Shown here in pieces: positions 1-13,100 of a stretch of 64,000 nt of DNA. The translations under genes were made by a program, and so were the position numbers. The notes below the pieces were generated by a model. It was not told the DNA's origin. It made no database searches and worked only from the letters and a program-made list of their open reading frames with translations. Source of the stretch: Brachypodius melanocephalos. Taxonomy: Eukaryota; Chordata; Aves; Passeriformes; Pycnonotidae. Each line of letters starts with the position of its first letter. The stretch's first letter is position 1. The stretch is taken from the NCBI GenBank assembly GCA_013398615.1, contig VZSR01001479.1:10944095-11008094 (forward strand), in the 5' to 3' direction.

Positions 1-410
1 CGGCGGCGGCGGGGCGGCGGCCGCTGCGGCCGCGGGAGCGGCGCCTGATGGACCTGGCTCCGCCGCGCACCTCGGCCGAGCAGCCGGGGCCCCGGGGCCG
101 AGCGGCGGCGGGACCGTGGGCCGGAGCCTCGGCCGAACTCTCTCTGGAGCCTCCGCTGCTGGGCTGCCGCGACATCCGCGATGTCAGCGGCGTGCAATAC
201 CTGGGCTCGGGGTACACCAAAGCGGTCTACAAGGCGGTCCTCAACCGCACGCTGGCCGTGGCCCTGAAGGCGGTGGACTTCGGCGGGCACGACATCGCCC
301 ACTGCGTGCGGCAATTCTCCGCCCTGGGGGACTGCTACCGCCTGGCCGCCTACAAGATCGTCAAAGAGATGATCCTGCTGCAGCGGCTGCGCCACGCCAA
401 CGTCCTGCAG
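1..410 (+). CDS. PKDCC: PKDCC exon 1 (5' partial): N-lobe with glycine loop and VALK lysine
   Basis: The reading frame starts at base 3, with bases 1-2 finishing a codon from upstream. Fifteen codons precede the ATG at 48 without a stop and read Arg/Ala/Pro-rich, ending RERRLMDLAP. That matches the region around an internal Met of human PKDCC, so 48 is unlikely to be the true start. The true start and signal peptide lie left of the window. The exon encodes a low-complexity Pro/Ala linker (about residues 1-35), then LGCRDIRDVSG, the glycine loop, VALKAVDF and the helix-C region ending HANVLQ. The donor is CAG|gtacgc at 411, phase 0. An open frame continues to 827 only as intron read-through. 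Confidence 0.95.
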
Positions 411-1160
411 GTACGCGGGTGGGTCGCGCTGCCTTTCCCCGGCTTTCTCAGTCCCGCCGCGGGCAACCTGTCGGAGCTACCGCCGCGGGAAGCAGACCGG
501 GACCGTGCCGCGGAGCCCCCGAGGGTTCGCACACACACCCCCGTCCCTTGTTCCGTGGGCAGCCTCACCCCCTTCGGCAGGCGCGGTGGGGATCGCGGTC
601 GCCGGGGCAGATGTCGCTGTCCCTGGCACGGCGGTTCCCGACACCCCGTCCCCGTGTCCGCGGGAAGGCGCCTCGACGGGCGCTTTCTGCTGGCAGCGGC
701 GATGCTCACCCCCCGGCGACAAGTGAATCGGGCCCGGGGCAAGGCCGAGAGCGGTGCGGGATGCAGCGCGTTCCCCTTCCTGCCCGGCATCCCCCCGCGG
801 CGGCCGGGCCTGCGGCTGGCGCTCTGATCCCGTTTCCTCGTAAACAAAACGTGTACTGAGGTGAGGAAGGAGGCGAGGGAGAGGCTGAGGAAGGACTCGT
901 AAATCCAAAACCACTCCCCGAATGCGGGAAGTAAAGTCCGGCTTGAACGCAAGCGCCGCTGGCACCGGTGCCGCCGGAGAGAAGGCAGCGGTGGGGTCAC
1001 CCCGGCAGCCTCTGCCGGGATTCCCGGCCGGCTCAGCTGGATCCGCGCAGCCCCGGCACACGGGTCAGCCCGGGGGGCTCACCCAGGACGGGCCGGGTGG
1101 GAGCCCTGCTGGCCGGTGCGCCGGCAGCGCGGCACTTGCCAGAAGGGGCTGCATTGTAGG
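1..1160. promoter_or_regulatory. CpG island over exon 1 and the start of intron 1
   Basis: The sequence is very rich in G+C and CpG, especially 1-720, and then declines to about 1160, where AT-rich sequence begins. It covers the visible part of exon 1 and is probably the 3' part of the PKDCC promoter island. The transcription start itself would lie left of the window. Confidence 0.85.
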
Positions 1161-4100
1161 GCTGTTACACATCAGCATGAATCTCAGCGGGTCCATTTGG
1201 ATGTAAATGCTGGTATGGAAATTCCTATTGCGTTTCGCATAGCATGAGCGTTGCAGTAGAATAAAAAATGAACGTTAGACCAGACGGTCTCACAGTAGGT
1301 GCTTTTTGAACTGAACCGGGTAAAGGAGTTTTGTGTTTCTTCTTCAGCAGCTGCAGCAGGAGTACCAGCTCCCCCACGAGAACTTCAGATCCCAGCGATC
1401 AAAGCTCTCGAGTTTCATATACTGTTCAAAGAAAGGCTAGTCATGATTTATCCACAACAAGAAAATAGATATTAACCAACCAACCAACCTTCCTTCCCTT
1501 CTTCCCTCCCTTTTTCTATACTCTTTCCTCTGCTGGGCCAGGTCTGACTATAATGCATTGGGAGAATAACGTCTTGCAAACCACAAAAACCTGTGCTCCT
1601 AGGAAGGATATTAGTTGCTGCTCTTATGCTGTGATGAATTCCACTTGGAAAAGCCATGCTTGGGTGCAGCCATCGTTACTGGTTGCTCTGAGAGGATTTT
1701 GTTTTCGCCTCCAAGATTGGTTTTGTTCTTTTTGGTTTTTTTGTTCTCAGTGTGAGTTGCCCAGTGTGTGTTTTTTAAAGTTGAATCATTTTGGTAGGCA
1801 CTAGCAATTCTTTCCCGTGTTACTCGTGTGTAGTTTTCTTCTGTGGAAGGATTAATTTGGAGCCGTCCCTCTCGTAAAAAGGAAGGGGGGGTTGTGGTGT
1901 CTGTCGCCGCAGGTGCGGGTGGGAGATCCTCGGGCAGCGCTGCCGAAGTTGCCCGGCGCCCCGCATCCCCCTCAGCAAACCTTGGAGGAGCCGCAGGAAT
2001 TCACTCCTCCGGTTCGGGATGATGCGGAGGAACCACAGTAATTCACTTCTCCGGTCCGGGATGTCAGGTGGACTCTGAAGGGAGAAGCGCACGCGAGATG
2101 CGGGTGTCTCATGGAGGGGGGGCCGGGGCAGGAGCTGCTGGAGGATGAGCAGGCACTTCCACCAGCGCCAGGAGAAACACGCCCAGCCTCCGTTCTGGGA
2201 AAATGCTCTCATGGGCAAAAATCCCGTCTGTTAGTTAGGGTTTCGTATTTACATGCCACCCTACTTAGAAATAGATTACACCTAAATCAGAAACATGTTT
2301 TCAGATTCGTTCCGATTTTGTCATTGTGTTTCCTTTCGCCTGCCCTCCTGCTGCATCAGCTCCAGCGGTGCTGCCAGGCCGGCAGGAGACCCCCGCGCCC
2401 CGGACGTGCCCCCTTTGTTGTTTAATGTTTAAGTGCGCGTTGTGGGGGCGCACGGGGCCCGGCTGCTGCGGCCTCAGCGAGGGCCAGGGTGTGATAAGGC
2501 ATTACCTTGAAAGGAGACGGTAAATATCGACCTGACAGGCGCTATCTGGACACTGTCGGGACAGCGCTGCGGGCTAGGAGCAAGTCTCCGGTGTCATGCA
2601 GGAGTCGTAGAACCGATGCGGAAAATGGGCACCAGGGAACAACATGAAATATATTGTTTATGCCTCTGTTAAAATCTCACACGGGGCAGGATCGGCTGAC
2701 TTAATGATTTTTTACTTGTTTCCAGCAAAAGGTGACCCCAGGCTTAGAGTTCACTGTCCAGGGTTTGCTGCCGAGGCAGAGGAATCAGTTCAAAAGCCAG
2801 CGTCTCCTTATTCCTCTGGCTTTTGACAGGCGCTTCAGCTCTCGTTGGAGAAGGAGCACCGCACTGTCTGCAGACGCCAAAGGCACGATGCCACATCCAC
2901 TGGGCCAGCCAGGGCCGGGAGCTTCCCTGCCCTTCTCCTTACCTCGCTTTTTCTCCTTTTCCCCCCTCCCCGGCGACTCCCGGCATACCCAAATACGAGC
3001 CGGCTGCTATAAATAGCAGGAAGGACGTGCCACCCTGCTGTCACCCTGCCGTGCCGGGGGAGGGCAGGGCTGGCGGGCAGCCCCGGCGGGGGAGCCGGGA
3101 GGGATCGGGCCGGGCGGCGGCGCTCACCGGCTCCGGGGCTGGAGGCAAAGCGGGGCTGCTTGAGGCCAGCGGGAGCTGCTCTTCCTCCGCCTCCCCACGC
3201 CGCGGGCGTGGGAGGGAGCGACCCCCGGGGACGTGTCCCCGCAGGCGGCCGGCAGCAGCCCTGCCTCAGCTGGAACCCTCCCGGGCATCCCCGGCCCCGG
3301 TCAGGGACCGGTGGTGGTGACTGCGTTCATGAGTTTCTTCTGCCGAAAATAAAGTTTCGTGTCGGTTCAGTCCTAGGAGAGGGGGTTTTCCTGTAAATCT
3401 CTGGCAGCTGACAGCCTGAAGTGTAGTTTGTAAGATAACAGGCTTGTTCTTTACTGTCTCAGCAGTTCTCATTCTGGCCTGTCTCTTGTCAAAATCAGCT
3501 TTTTTTTTTTTTCTTTTTTTTTTCTTTTTTTTCCCCTATCCTTTTAAAAAGACTTTATTGTTGTACAATGTATGATAGAGCGGAAAAGAGCTCTTTGCAG
3601 AAAGTACCAGTGCCTTCAGACAGCATGCTGACATATCCACCGTGCCCTCCACCCGGGTAACGAGCCAGATGTGTCAGCTCTGGCAGATGTGGTGAATCAA
3701 GTCTAGCAAAAGAAACACGGAAAACCAGCAAGAGGGAGAGTGGTTTCGCATTAGGCAATGCTGAGGCGAAGGCAGCTCGCCTTCCTGTTTTTATTTCCGT
3801 GCTCTGCCCGTCACTTGCACGAAGGGCCAGCGCTGGGCCATCGCCCCCCTTGCCCCCGCCGTCTGGGGCTGCCCGAGGCTCCCTGGGGCGGCAGCCGCTG
3901 GGAAGGGCAGGTGCAGGCTGCGGTGGAAATGTATTTGCTTTGGAGTGGCGAGGAGAGGGGGAGTTCATTAAAGTTGATTTTATAATGAAGGGCACCGGGG
4001 AAGAAGGGGGAATTGGGTCACTGATTTATTGTAACAGAGGATTTAGCGGCCCGCTAATTGCTTTGCAGTCGTTCTGTGTCAAATGCGGTGCCCGATCTCT

Positions 4101-7100
4101 TCCTTTCACTCCGTGCTGCAATTTCTTTTCTTGCAGAGTTCAAATGCTGCTGTCTGAATCCTGGCTTTCTGTGCGTTTTAAGATGATTTAGTGTGGTTTA
4201 ATTCCTCCCTGCCCATGTTTGAGGAAGAAAGGAAAATCAAACCATTTGCAGTTAATTCCAAACAATGAGCACAATTGTAGTGACACAAAGGCAATGTTTG
4301 ATTTACTGTAATAATGTAATTATAGCCCTGGAGTATCAGAATTAAGGTTGGTGCCATTCTTTCTTCGTTTGCATTGCTGAAGAGAAGGGAGGGAAGGTCT
4401 GAAACTGCAGACGTTTGTAAAAGTGCAAGCTTATTTCTTTGACAGCTATTTATCAGCACTTTCAGTGTGAGTTCACAATGATTCATTTCAGAAGGAGCTA
4501 GCACTCTCTCTCTCTCTCTTTTTTTTTTTTTTTTTTAAGCGCACACAAAAGCTCAGGGAAAAGGCTTGGCTTTGTCTGATGCTGATGGAAGACACTAGCT
4601 GCTAACAGCACCATTGGCTTACTGGCTGCCCAGACAAGGCCGGCTCATTTTGCTTGAGTGTGAAGTTATAATTTGTAGATGAAATACTGAGATGGCATCC
4701 GAGCTAGAAAAGTCACCATCCAAATACCAAAGCAGTTTCTGTGTGAATTGAGTCAGCTAGCTCTATTGTATTTGTAACTGATTTTTTTAAGATGGTCATG
4801 ATTACGGGGAGAATATTTGTCTCTTGCAAAACTAATTGATTAAAATAGACTGCAAATAATACATCACTTACTGCTAACAAGTAGACTTAAGATGTGCTAG
4901 CTGATCACAATATTTTTAATACTTGTTTTTAAACAGGATTTTCTTTTCTTTACATGTGATAATTAAGAGATTTTTTTTTACCCTGATGGTTTCCCTATAC
5001 ATATGCATAGCCAACAGGATACGGCAGTTTTAATTTTAATGTGAGAATTATAATATCAAAGCTTTGTGTACGGGTTTGCTTATTCCAGGTGGAAGTAGAC
5101 AATCTTTCCAAGTCTGAACAAAGTCAATATACAATTAATTTCCAGTGCAAACTTATTTGCATAGGGATTGTATGGACTCTGGAAGGTCTGGTCCTTCATC
5201 ATCCTTTTTACAGGAATCCAGTGTTGTTTCCACAGAAGGCAGGGGGGAAGGGGAGATCGTGCTGTAGTGGAAACAGCTACTCAGGGCCCTCTTCCCTGTT
5301 GCCAGTGGGTGGGCACTGAATGCCTTTTGTGGTGGCAGGGGTGCAGGATTTCCAGCAACAAGTCTTATCCGTGTCTTGCTGGATTTGGCCATCAGAACTC
5401 AGGGAATTACTGACCTGAGAATAGTGCTCCAATTGCTGATAGCAGCTGGTGGGAGTCTATGTGGAGAATTTGTCATTCTTAATTTTTGGCTAAGGCAGCA
5501 GAGGTCCCCAGCTCTTGGAGATCAAACCTTTCAAAGCCAGGTGTCTAAGGAGAATTAACCTTTGAGGCTGGGGCTGGATGGGCTCTCACTACACACCCCA
5601 AATGCAGGATAGCTGCCTTTGGGGAGGTCATATTAGACTGGGAGTGTTTTCTATTGTTTTTTTCTAAATTACCTCGGTCGAGCTGCTCTTGCGACAGCTT
5701 TGTTAGAGATGAACGAGGCCACCACGTGTTGCAGGACCAGGCTGATAGTGGCTGCTTAACTGGCGTTGGGATCAGAGGAACCTCAGCTCCCAGACAAGTG
5801 AACCTGCCATATCTTGTCAGTGACAGGGGAGGTTGGCACCTCTTGCTGGCCACCTCCTTCCTCTGGAAATTTCTGCCACCACCATTGCCTGGTGAGCTGT
5901 GATGGAGAGGCTTCTTTGTCCCAGTCAATTGGGACATTGACATTACCATAGATGCACCTTGAAGAAGGTGAGGCTTTTATTTCTCTTGGGCGTCCTTCGA
6001 GATGGTTATTGGTGGTCGACACAAGGTGTTGGGGATGGACATTCGTGCGGTGAGAGGAAAGAGCAGGCAGTGCCACCTACTGCTGGCTCTGCAGAGACAG
6101 CCCGCTGCTGCTAACAGATGTCCCCACAGCCCCGAGGAGCTCGGGCTGGAGTGGAGAAGGGCAGGGAGAGCAGACAGATGCGGTTTGGCGAGGAAAGGAG
6201 AATTACACAAAGTGCTTCTTTATTGTGAGACTGCTTCCCAAAAGGCCCAGATGTTATCCTGCACTTTTAAGAGTGAAGAAAGGATCTGTTAACAAGAACT
6301 CCAGAGCTGCTGGAAGCATAGAGCTGATACAATTGCAAACCCACTCTTAACTGTTCCTGTCCCTGGAAGGCAAGCTGCACATCTTGATGCTGAAGTCCCC
6401 AAATAGTATTTTTTTCCCATTGAATTCCATGGGATGGCAGAGGGTGTTCAACTTGAGAGGCTGCTGGCAGGAATGACTTTCCATAAGGCACATGTCATCA
6501 CATAGCTTAGAAGGGCTGCATTGTCCCTGCTTTTAAAAGTAGCATTTGTAAAACTAATCCCAATCATTTGTTGAATGATTTCTATGGTTGTTTCTCAGTT
6601 TTATGTGCCACGTAAATCATTTCAGAAGACTGGTTTGAATTTCTGCCTCCTTTATTGGAGTTGATGACTTGCAACCTCATCCAGTTTCTTTGAGGAGAGC
6701 CCAACTCTGCTTCTCTGTCTCAGTGGTTTGGAGAGATCAGTGGTCACCACAGGATGCTGTGGATATGATCAAGTTCTCCCTTGCTGCTTGTCTTTTTTCA
6801 TGGGAGCAACAATGAATGAGCAAGGTCATTCCGGGCCGTCAATATCCTGGCCTGGAATTAGTTATGACCAGGGCAGAATTGCAGGGGGAAGCACATGGTT
6901 TTTATAACTTATCCTTTCATTCCCCCTGCCCCTCAGTGTGGGATAGCTAGGTAAATCTCTTCTCCCCGATATCCAGTGATAAGGCAGGTGGGAATTGTTT
7001 AAAGCTGCACTGGAGAAGGTTGAGACCTGACATTAAGAAGGGTGATCAAACACTGGAACAGGCTTCCTCGAGAGGTGGTCAATGCCTCAAACCCATCAGT

Positions 7101-10100
7101 GTTAAGGAAGCATTTGAACAATGCCCTCAGTAACGTCTCTGACTTCTGGTCAGCCCTGAGATGGTCTGGAAGCTGGACTACGTGATCATTTCCTGTCCCT
7201 TCCAGCTGACCGACTGAAGTATCCTCTCCAATCCTATCCCTGAAATGGATGACTGTGGGCCTTTTGCACGTGCTCTGTCTTCTATTTGCAGCTGTGTTCA
7301 GGAAGGACAGGCAGGGATGTGGTGGTTGGCCAGGGAGGAGGAGAGGAGCCCTGGCAGGGGACACCAGGTCTGGCATAGTTCTGATCCTCTGTGTTCCTGC
7401 TCTCTGCATGGGCACAGCGTTGGTGGAGTCAGGCATCAGCTCAGGCCGTGCTCCGAAGTGTTGCAGGCCTGGTTTGTCAAGTGTCTGTGTCAAATATGCA
7501 AGCTGGGCTTTTAAAAAGGTGTTTTCTGTGGATTTGTGTGTCAACACAGTCATCTGATTGTTCAGGTAGATGCCCCATGACATCTGACTTCTGTTGCCAT
7601 TTTTCATTTGAGTGATGGCTGTGAAAAACTTCACAAGATCTAGTTCTCACAGGCACTGTGCTAATACTAATATTGACTCTAGACTAATTTTAAAGGACTT
7701 GTTATTTTTCATCACACTCGGCTGAACTGCTTGGTTTAGGTAACAGACACCAAACATGGGTATTTTATATTGTTTCAGGCCAAATTTGGAACAACTTTAG
7801 TTTGGATAGACTTGCCTTTTTTTTAGATTATGTAGCTGCAGATAGACTCCAAGCTTATTTTAAAGCTTGCCATGATAAAGTTCAAAATGATATGACTCCT
7901 ACCTAAGAAAGAAGAATTATACAGATGGATTTATTATAATGAATCCAAGAAAAGCTTTTCTGAACATGTGATGCACAGAGGTTATTTGACAGTTTTCTAG
8001 TGCAAAATCATGTCATGACAAAGGGTTAAACTTGTGCTGTGGAACTGAATGCCTGGCTGCGGATGGAGGTCAGGGGAGCTTCTGATCTGGCTATTTACAA
8101 GATAATGAACTATGCCTCCAGTGATATCAGCCTGTTTCCATTGAAATCATGGTTCTATGAGTGATCCATTTGTCTTCACTGGAAGGCTTTACAAGAGTAG
8201 GCTGCTTGAGTGACTAAATATTTGCAGGGTTGGGCCTTGAGCTTGTGCAGTGCAATGCAAATTCAAAGTGCTGTAAATGTTTTTAGTAGAAGAATTTTCC
8301 ACTTCAGAGTATAAGGAAAGCAGGGAGAGTAAAAGGGAGATAACGTTACTAAATCATGAGATTATGGCCAACATAATATGTGTCAGAGCAGCAGGTATGT
8401 ATGGATATGTATACACACATATACCTCTAACATATATGGAGATGTCTGTGGATCTTGGTGGATATAGCAAAAGATATGGGTAAATACACATAGTGTCTCT
8501 TTCTGAGTACTACAGTCCAACTTTTCTATTAATGAAAGTCTTTAGTAACAGTGCCAGGAATGAGATTCTTGTACCTTTTAGTTCTCCTGGAGTTTAGTGT
8601 TAATCATAATAACACATTTATAAATAAAGCCTAGGCAGAACTGTGAATTTAGAGTTTAATATTTGAATTACCCCGTATTTGTTCCAAAATCCCACCTCAC
8701 AGCTGTCAGCACACAGTTTGGGTCCCACTCTCAGAAGATTCTGCATGATGCTGGAGATGTTCTGTGTGAGTCTTTGTCCAGTGAAACTCAGCACTTTGAA
8801 GGGCTTGATTGCTAGATTTCAATGGGAGAAAATCAATTTACTTCTCGTGCACCATCTTGATATATTCTATAGCAGGAAAGTCGGCACTGGATCGATCTTT
8901 AGTAAATTTAGGCGTTGAGTTCCCTGAATTTTCCAGGTTCCCTGCATGTTACAGGTTTGCGTGTGCTTTTGGGCTGATTGGCCCAAAAATATATAAAAAT
9001 ATTTATAAAAAATATAAAAATATTTTAATGTGTATTTTAAAAATATATAAAACATTTTAAAATACACATGCAAATATTGTGTGTATACTATAGGTATCAG
9101 AACAGGCATATACTTATATGTCATATATGCAAAAAAAAAAAAAGTGAATATATGTGCTTGTGTGTATATTTATGCATATTTATGTGTGTATGTACCACCA
9201 GCAATGAAGGGAAATTTTTAAACCACAAGTGGTTAATACATCTTAAAGTGACAGAAATGTCTCAAATCATGTACTGGTAAAGCATAGCTGTATCAGGCTG
9301 TGCTGGGGATTTCTGCTCTTGCAGGGATGGACTGTCTGAATGCTTGCTTCAAGGATGAAATGTGAATCCAAGGACTGGATCCTAAAAATATTACATTAAC
9401 TTAGCAATAAAGTAGCAAGAGCTTTTAAAACACGATGTTCTGGATTTGAAACATAGCAGCTCAAGCAAATGGCCCATCCAAAGGCCAGTAGGAGCTTTTT
9501 ATTTCCCCCAGGCACCAAAACAGTACAAAATACAATCTCAACACAACCAGTTTTGATTAAGCAACTCTGTGTCCATGTATTTCTGAAAAGAAGGCTGTGT
9601 CAAGTGTTGAGTACTGTCACTCTTCATACATGTGAGATTGTATTTCATTGCACTTTTCTATTGTGGGCAGAAGTTGAGTCCTACTGTAGTCAAAATGAAA
9701 AGAGAATAGCAGTCCAAGTTGAAAGAGAAGAGAATTAGGTTTCTGAAATTTACTTCTGGTGTAATGCAGTTGAGCCTGTCACTTATATTGCTGCTGGTAA
9801 CCGCGTGCTTGAAGTTCACATTCCGGGACTCACAGAAATCTCGTGTTCATTAAAGAAAAAAGGGGGAAATTGCCAGTTGTTGTGGTTGTAGAGAAAGAAG
9901 AATATTCAAATGTGTTGTAATTTTTAGAGAAATGGTATGATCCGTGCAGGAGCATTTTGCTGAGCCAGCAGAGCTGAGCCGAGCCAGCAGAGCCCCGGCT
10001 GGGGAAAGTGGCTGGAGACCTGTTTGGAAAAGATGGGTCCTGCTGTTTGTGACTGAGCAACCTCCATAAAGGAAATGTAACACTTTAGCAGTGGTTCTGG

Positions 10101-13100
10101 TTTGACATTTATTTTTCTGAAAGTCCAGCCGGGATGTCTACACCAATGCAGGAGGGCTCATCGTTTGCACAGACTTACCCTGCTGATGACAGCTTAATAA
10201 GCTTCTTTATTTTGTGTTTTTGTTCAGTGAGCTTGTTGGCTTTTGTGTAGAGGCTGACCTCTGCTTTTGCCCTCCCCTGCTGCCCCAGCTCCTCTGAAAG
10301 GGGCACCTCTGTCCCCATAATTTGTAGTAAAAGGGAGTTATAAAGGGAGGTGAACTGCTGGCTGTAGGAACACAGGCTCCTACAATGCAATATAACTTTC
10401 ACAGGGGCCGACCCTGTAGGCCCAGCGTGCCTAAAAACTGTTGGGAGTCAGTGGCAATTTTGGGTGCAGAAAGACTGATGGAGGACTGAGCCTTTACCAC
10501 AGAGGAAATCCAAACGGCGAGGGAATAATTTGGTAAACGGGGCTACTCGAAAGAAATGAATTACGACACATGATGTGAGAACAGGTCAACATTTCATATC
10601 TGGCACACATTTTTCTAAACAGACAGAAAGGCATCCCAGTATCGTGACTGTTTGCTATTAGATTCTACACAAAAATATATTGGGGTGGCATTTAAATGCA
10701 GTGACTTGAGATAGCAGAAAGATGTGGGATTGTATTTCTTCCCACTCATTTAATTGGAACCATACTGAAAAAGCGTATGAAAACCATCACTCCTCAAGAT
10801 GTCTGAAGTGTAGCTTTGTGACGCTGAGAATGATGTCCAACCTAATAGAATTTCAGATAGGGGAGATATTTTGGCTCATCTTTTGCTTCCAGCTATATTC
10901 AGTTTCCCCGTGTGGTTATTTTTCTTGTTATTGTATGCACCAGCTATCTGTTTCTTACTTCACTGTCTGGGAATACAAACCATTCTGTCTCATTTCTGAC
11001 CTTAAAATGGATTGGACAAAAACAAAAGGAAGTTAAAAAAAAAATGTTTCGGGGTAGTACCCTTGTACTTGCTTCTTGTGTTGTGTAAGTCAGCTTTTTA
11101 AAGGAAAGGCCTCAGTGTTGCTGCCTGGGAATATTTTGCATCTATATATATTCTGTATTTTGTAACATCTGTGTGCTGGGTGGTGGTTCATCAGGAGGGG
11201 ATGAATGTAACCATTTCAGATGCTTGACTGGTTGTTGGGACTTGCCCAGTTTGTAATCATGGTAATTGCACATACAAATATGGCCATGTAATTACATGTG
11301 CATTTTTGCATTTCATTTCAGGAGTTCATTTTGAAAAGTATAAATATGGCCCAATAAATCCTTTATATCTCAGACTCCTTTTATAACTCTATATAATTAT
11401 GTCCTAACACTGTATTGGAGAGGTTTCACTTACGTAAAATCAATAAAAAATTCGGGTTAGTTTATAGATACAGTCAGATATTTGGGCAGTGAAGACTTTC
11501 GCTAAGGTACAAACTGGACAGTAAAATGAAAGAATTATGGGCAAAATTCCAGCTGAGAGCAAGCCTAACTTGTTATTACTATTGACATTCATAGATCAAG
11601 ATACAATAGACACAAATAGGTACTGTAATTAGTATCTACTCCTGTGATCATATGCACATAAATAGTGAGACTCATTTTTCAGTATTTTTTGTGTAAATAT
11701 GTATTTTGTTTGTATAATCAAAAGGAATGGATAATAGTAATTTGTCTCCTATGTTTCTGTTCCCAGAGCTGGTTTCACAAATGTTGACAATGTCTGATGG
11801 GGACTGATACCTTTTTTGTATTCAGTCTTACTGTGAATCAAGAGTTACTGCAATACTGTCATTTCCCAGTCTGGATTGCTTGCTAATTTCCCTTATGGCT
11901 TTTTTCCCAGTGGATAGTATTACTGTGCTAAAGACAAGAGTTGAATTCTGCAGATGATACAGAAACAGATGCTAGAGTTTGACCCTCAGAAGTGAGGGTT
12001 TTCAAACCTGCCGGGCTTCATCCCATCTCCTTAGTGTGCCCACACACACAAGGGCTGGGAAGCAGCTGGAAAGGACTGCAGGATCCAACCTTCCTAAAGA
12101 AAATAGTGTATATTGTAGTAAATATTTTCATTTAATTCAACTTTTGGTTAGCACAGATACCTTAAACAGTTGTGCTGATGTGATCATCTAAGATTTAATG
12201 CCTGAAATTAAACTGCACAAAAAGTGGTGTCACAGATGATAAGGAACAAACCCAAGTCTGGTCTGAATGGCTTTAGATGGAGAAATTATTGCTGTTAGTA
12301 TCTTTGTCATGGTTGTGGCAGTAAAGACAAACTTCCATTTTCCTACTTCAAATGTTCATATCGGCATCTATCACAAATCCTCCTTTTGGCATGTTTTAAA
12401 ATAAAATCTTCTAGCTCTTTTTTTTTTGTTTAGGTTAGTGTCCATGTTTAAGCAGCTGTTTTGAAATACAGTGCCATTTTTACACCAAAAAGAAAAATTG
12501 TTTACTTCTTTTACATTTTTTGGCACCCTTTTTTCCTTTAAATGTAGACAGCCACAGTCAAAACTAGCAGCATGGCTCATAACAAATCCCGTATTTGCTG
12601 ACTTTAGCCTGGTCTTTGCTCTTCTGCCTGGGGAGGTCACGAGCTGTAAGAATGTGCTGGATGCTGGAATCTGCTCGCAGGGGCAGTGTGCAGCTTCAGC
12701 CTCTCCCTCTGGCCATGGCACTCTGCTTTCCCCATGATTTGGGATCTGCTCTGGCTTCCTCTGCAGGGCCATATCTGAGTGCCCTCAGCACCGAGGAACC
12801 TCCCCTGTCATCTTCCCTGAGCTGTTTAAAACTAAAAGAGATTTGAAAAATCAAATTGCTCAGGGCAAGGCAGTAGAGGAGCAGCAACAGAGTGTTTTTT
12901 TTAATGCTGCATTTTCACACCAACCCTTTTACTGTGTGTTTTATTTGACTAGGGGCAGAGATTACATTTCATTTTATTTCATGTGCATGCTGTTCTGGCT
13001 GCAAAGTTGTGATCAGATCCTTATCTGGCTCATTTAATATCCTCTCTGCCAGGGCTTGGCAGGGAGTTCATAAAAGCCTGTCCCCCAGCCTGTCAGACAT

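Noticed and set aside
48..50. ATG at 48 as the PKDCC start codon
   Set aside because: The upstream frame is open and matches the protein sequence before an internal Met in mammalian PKDCC. Starting here would leave out the signal peptide needed for a secreted kinase.
411..827. Continuation of the exon 1 open frame beyond the splice donor
   Set aside because: It is intronic read-through: homology to PKDCC stops exactly at CAG|gtacgc and resumes at 14319.
2823..3320. 165-codon + strand ORF in GC-rich intron 1
   Set aside because: GC-rich DNA has few stops. The product is Gly/Arg/Pro-rich with no recognisable domain, and no splice partner was seen.
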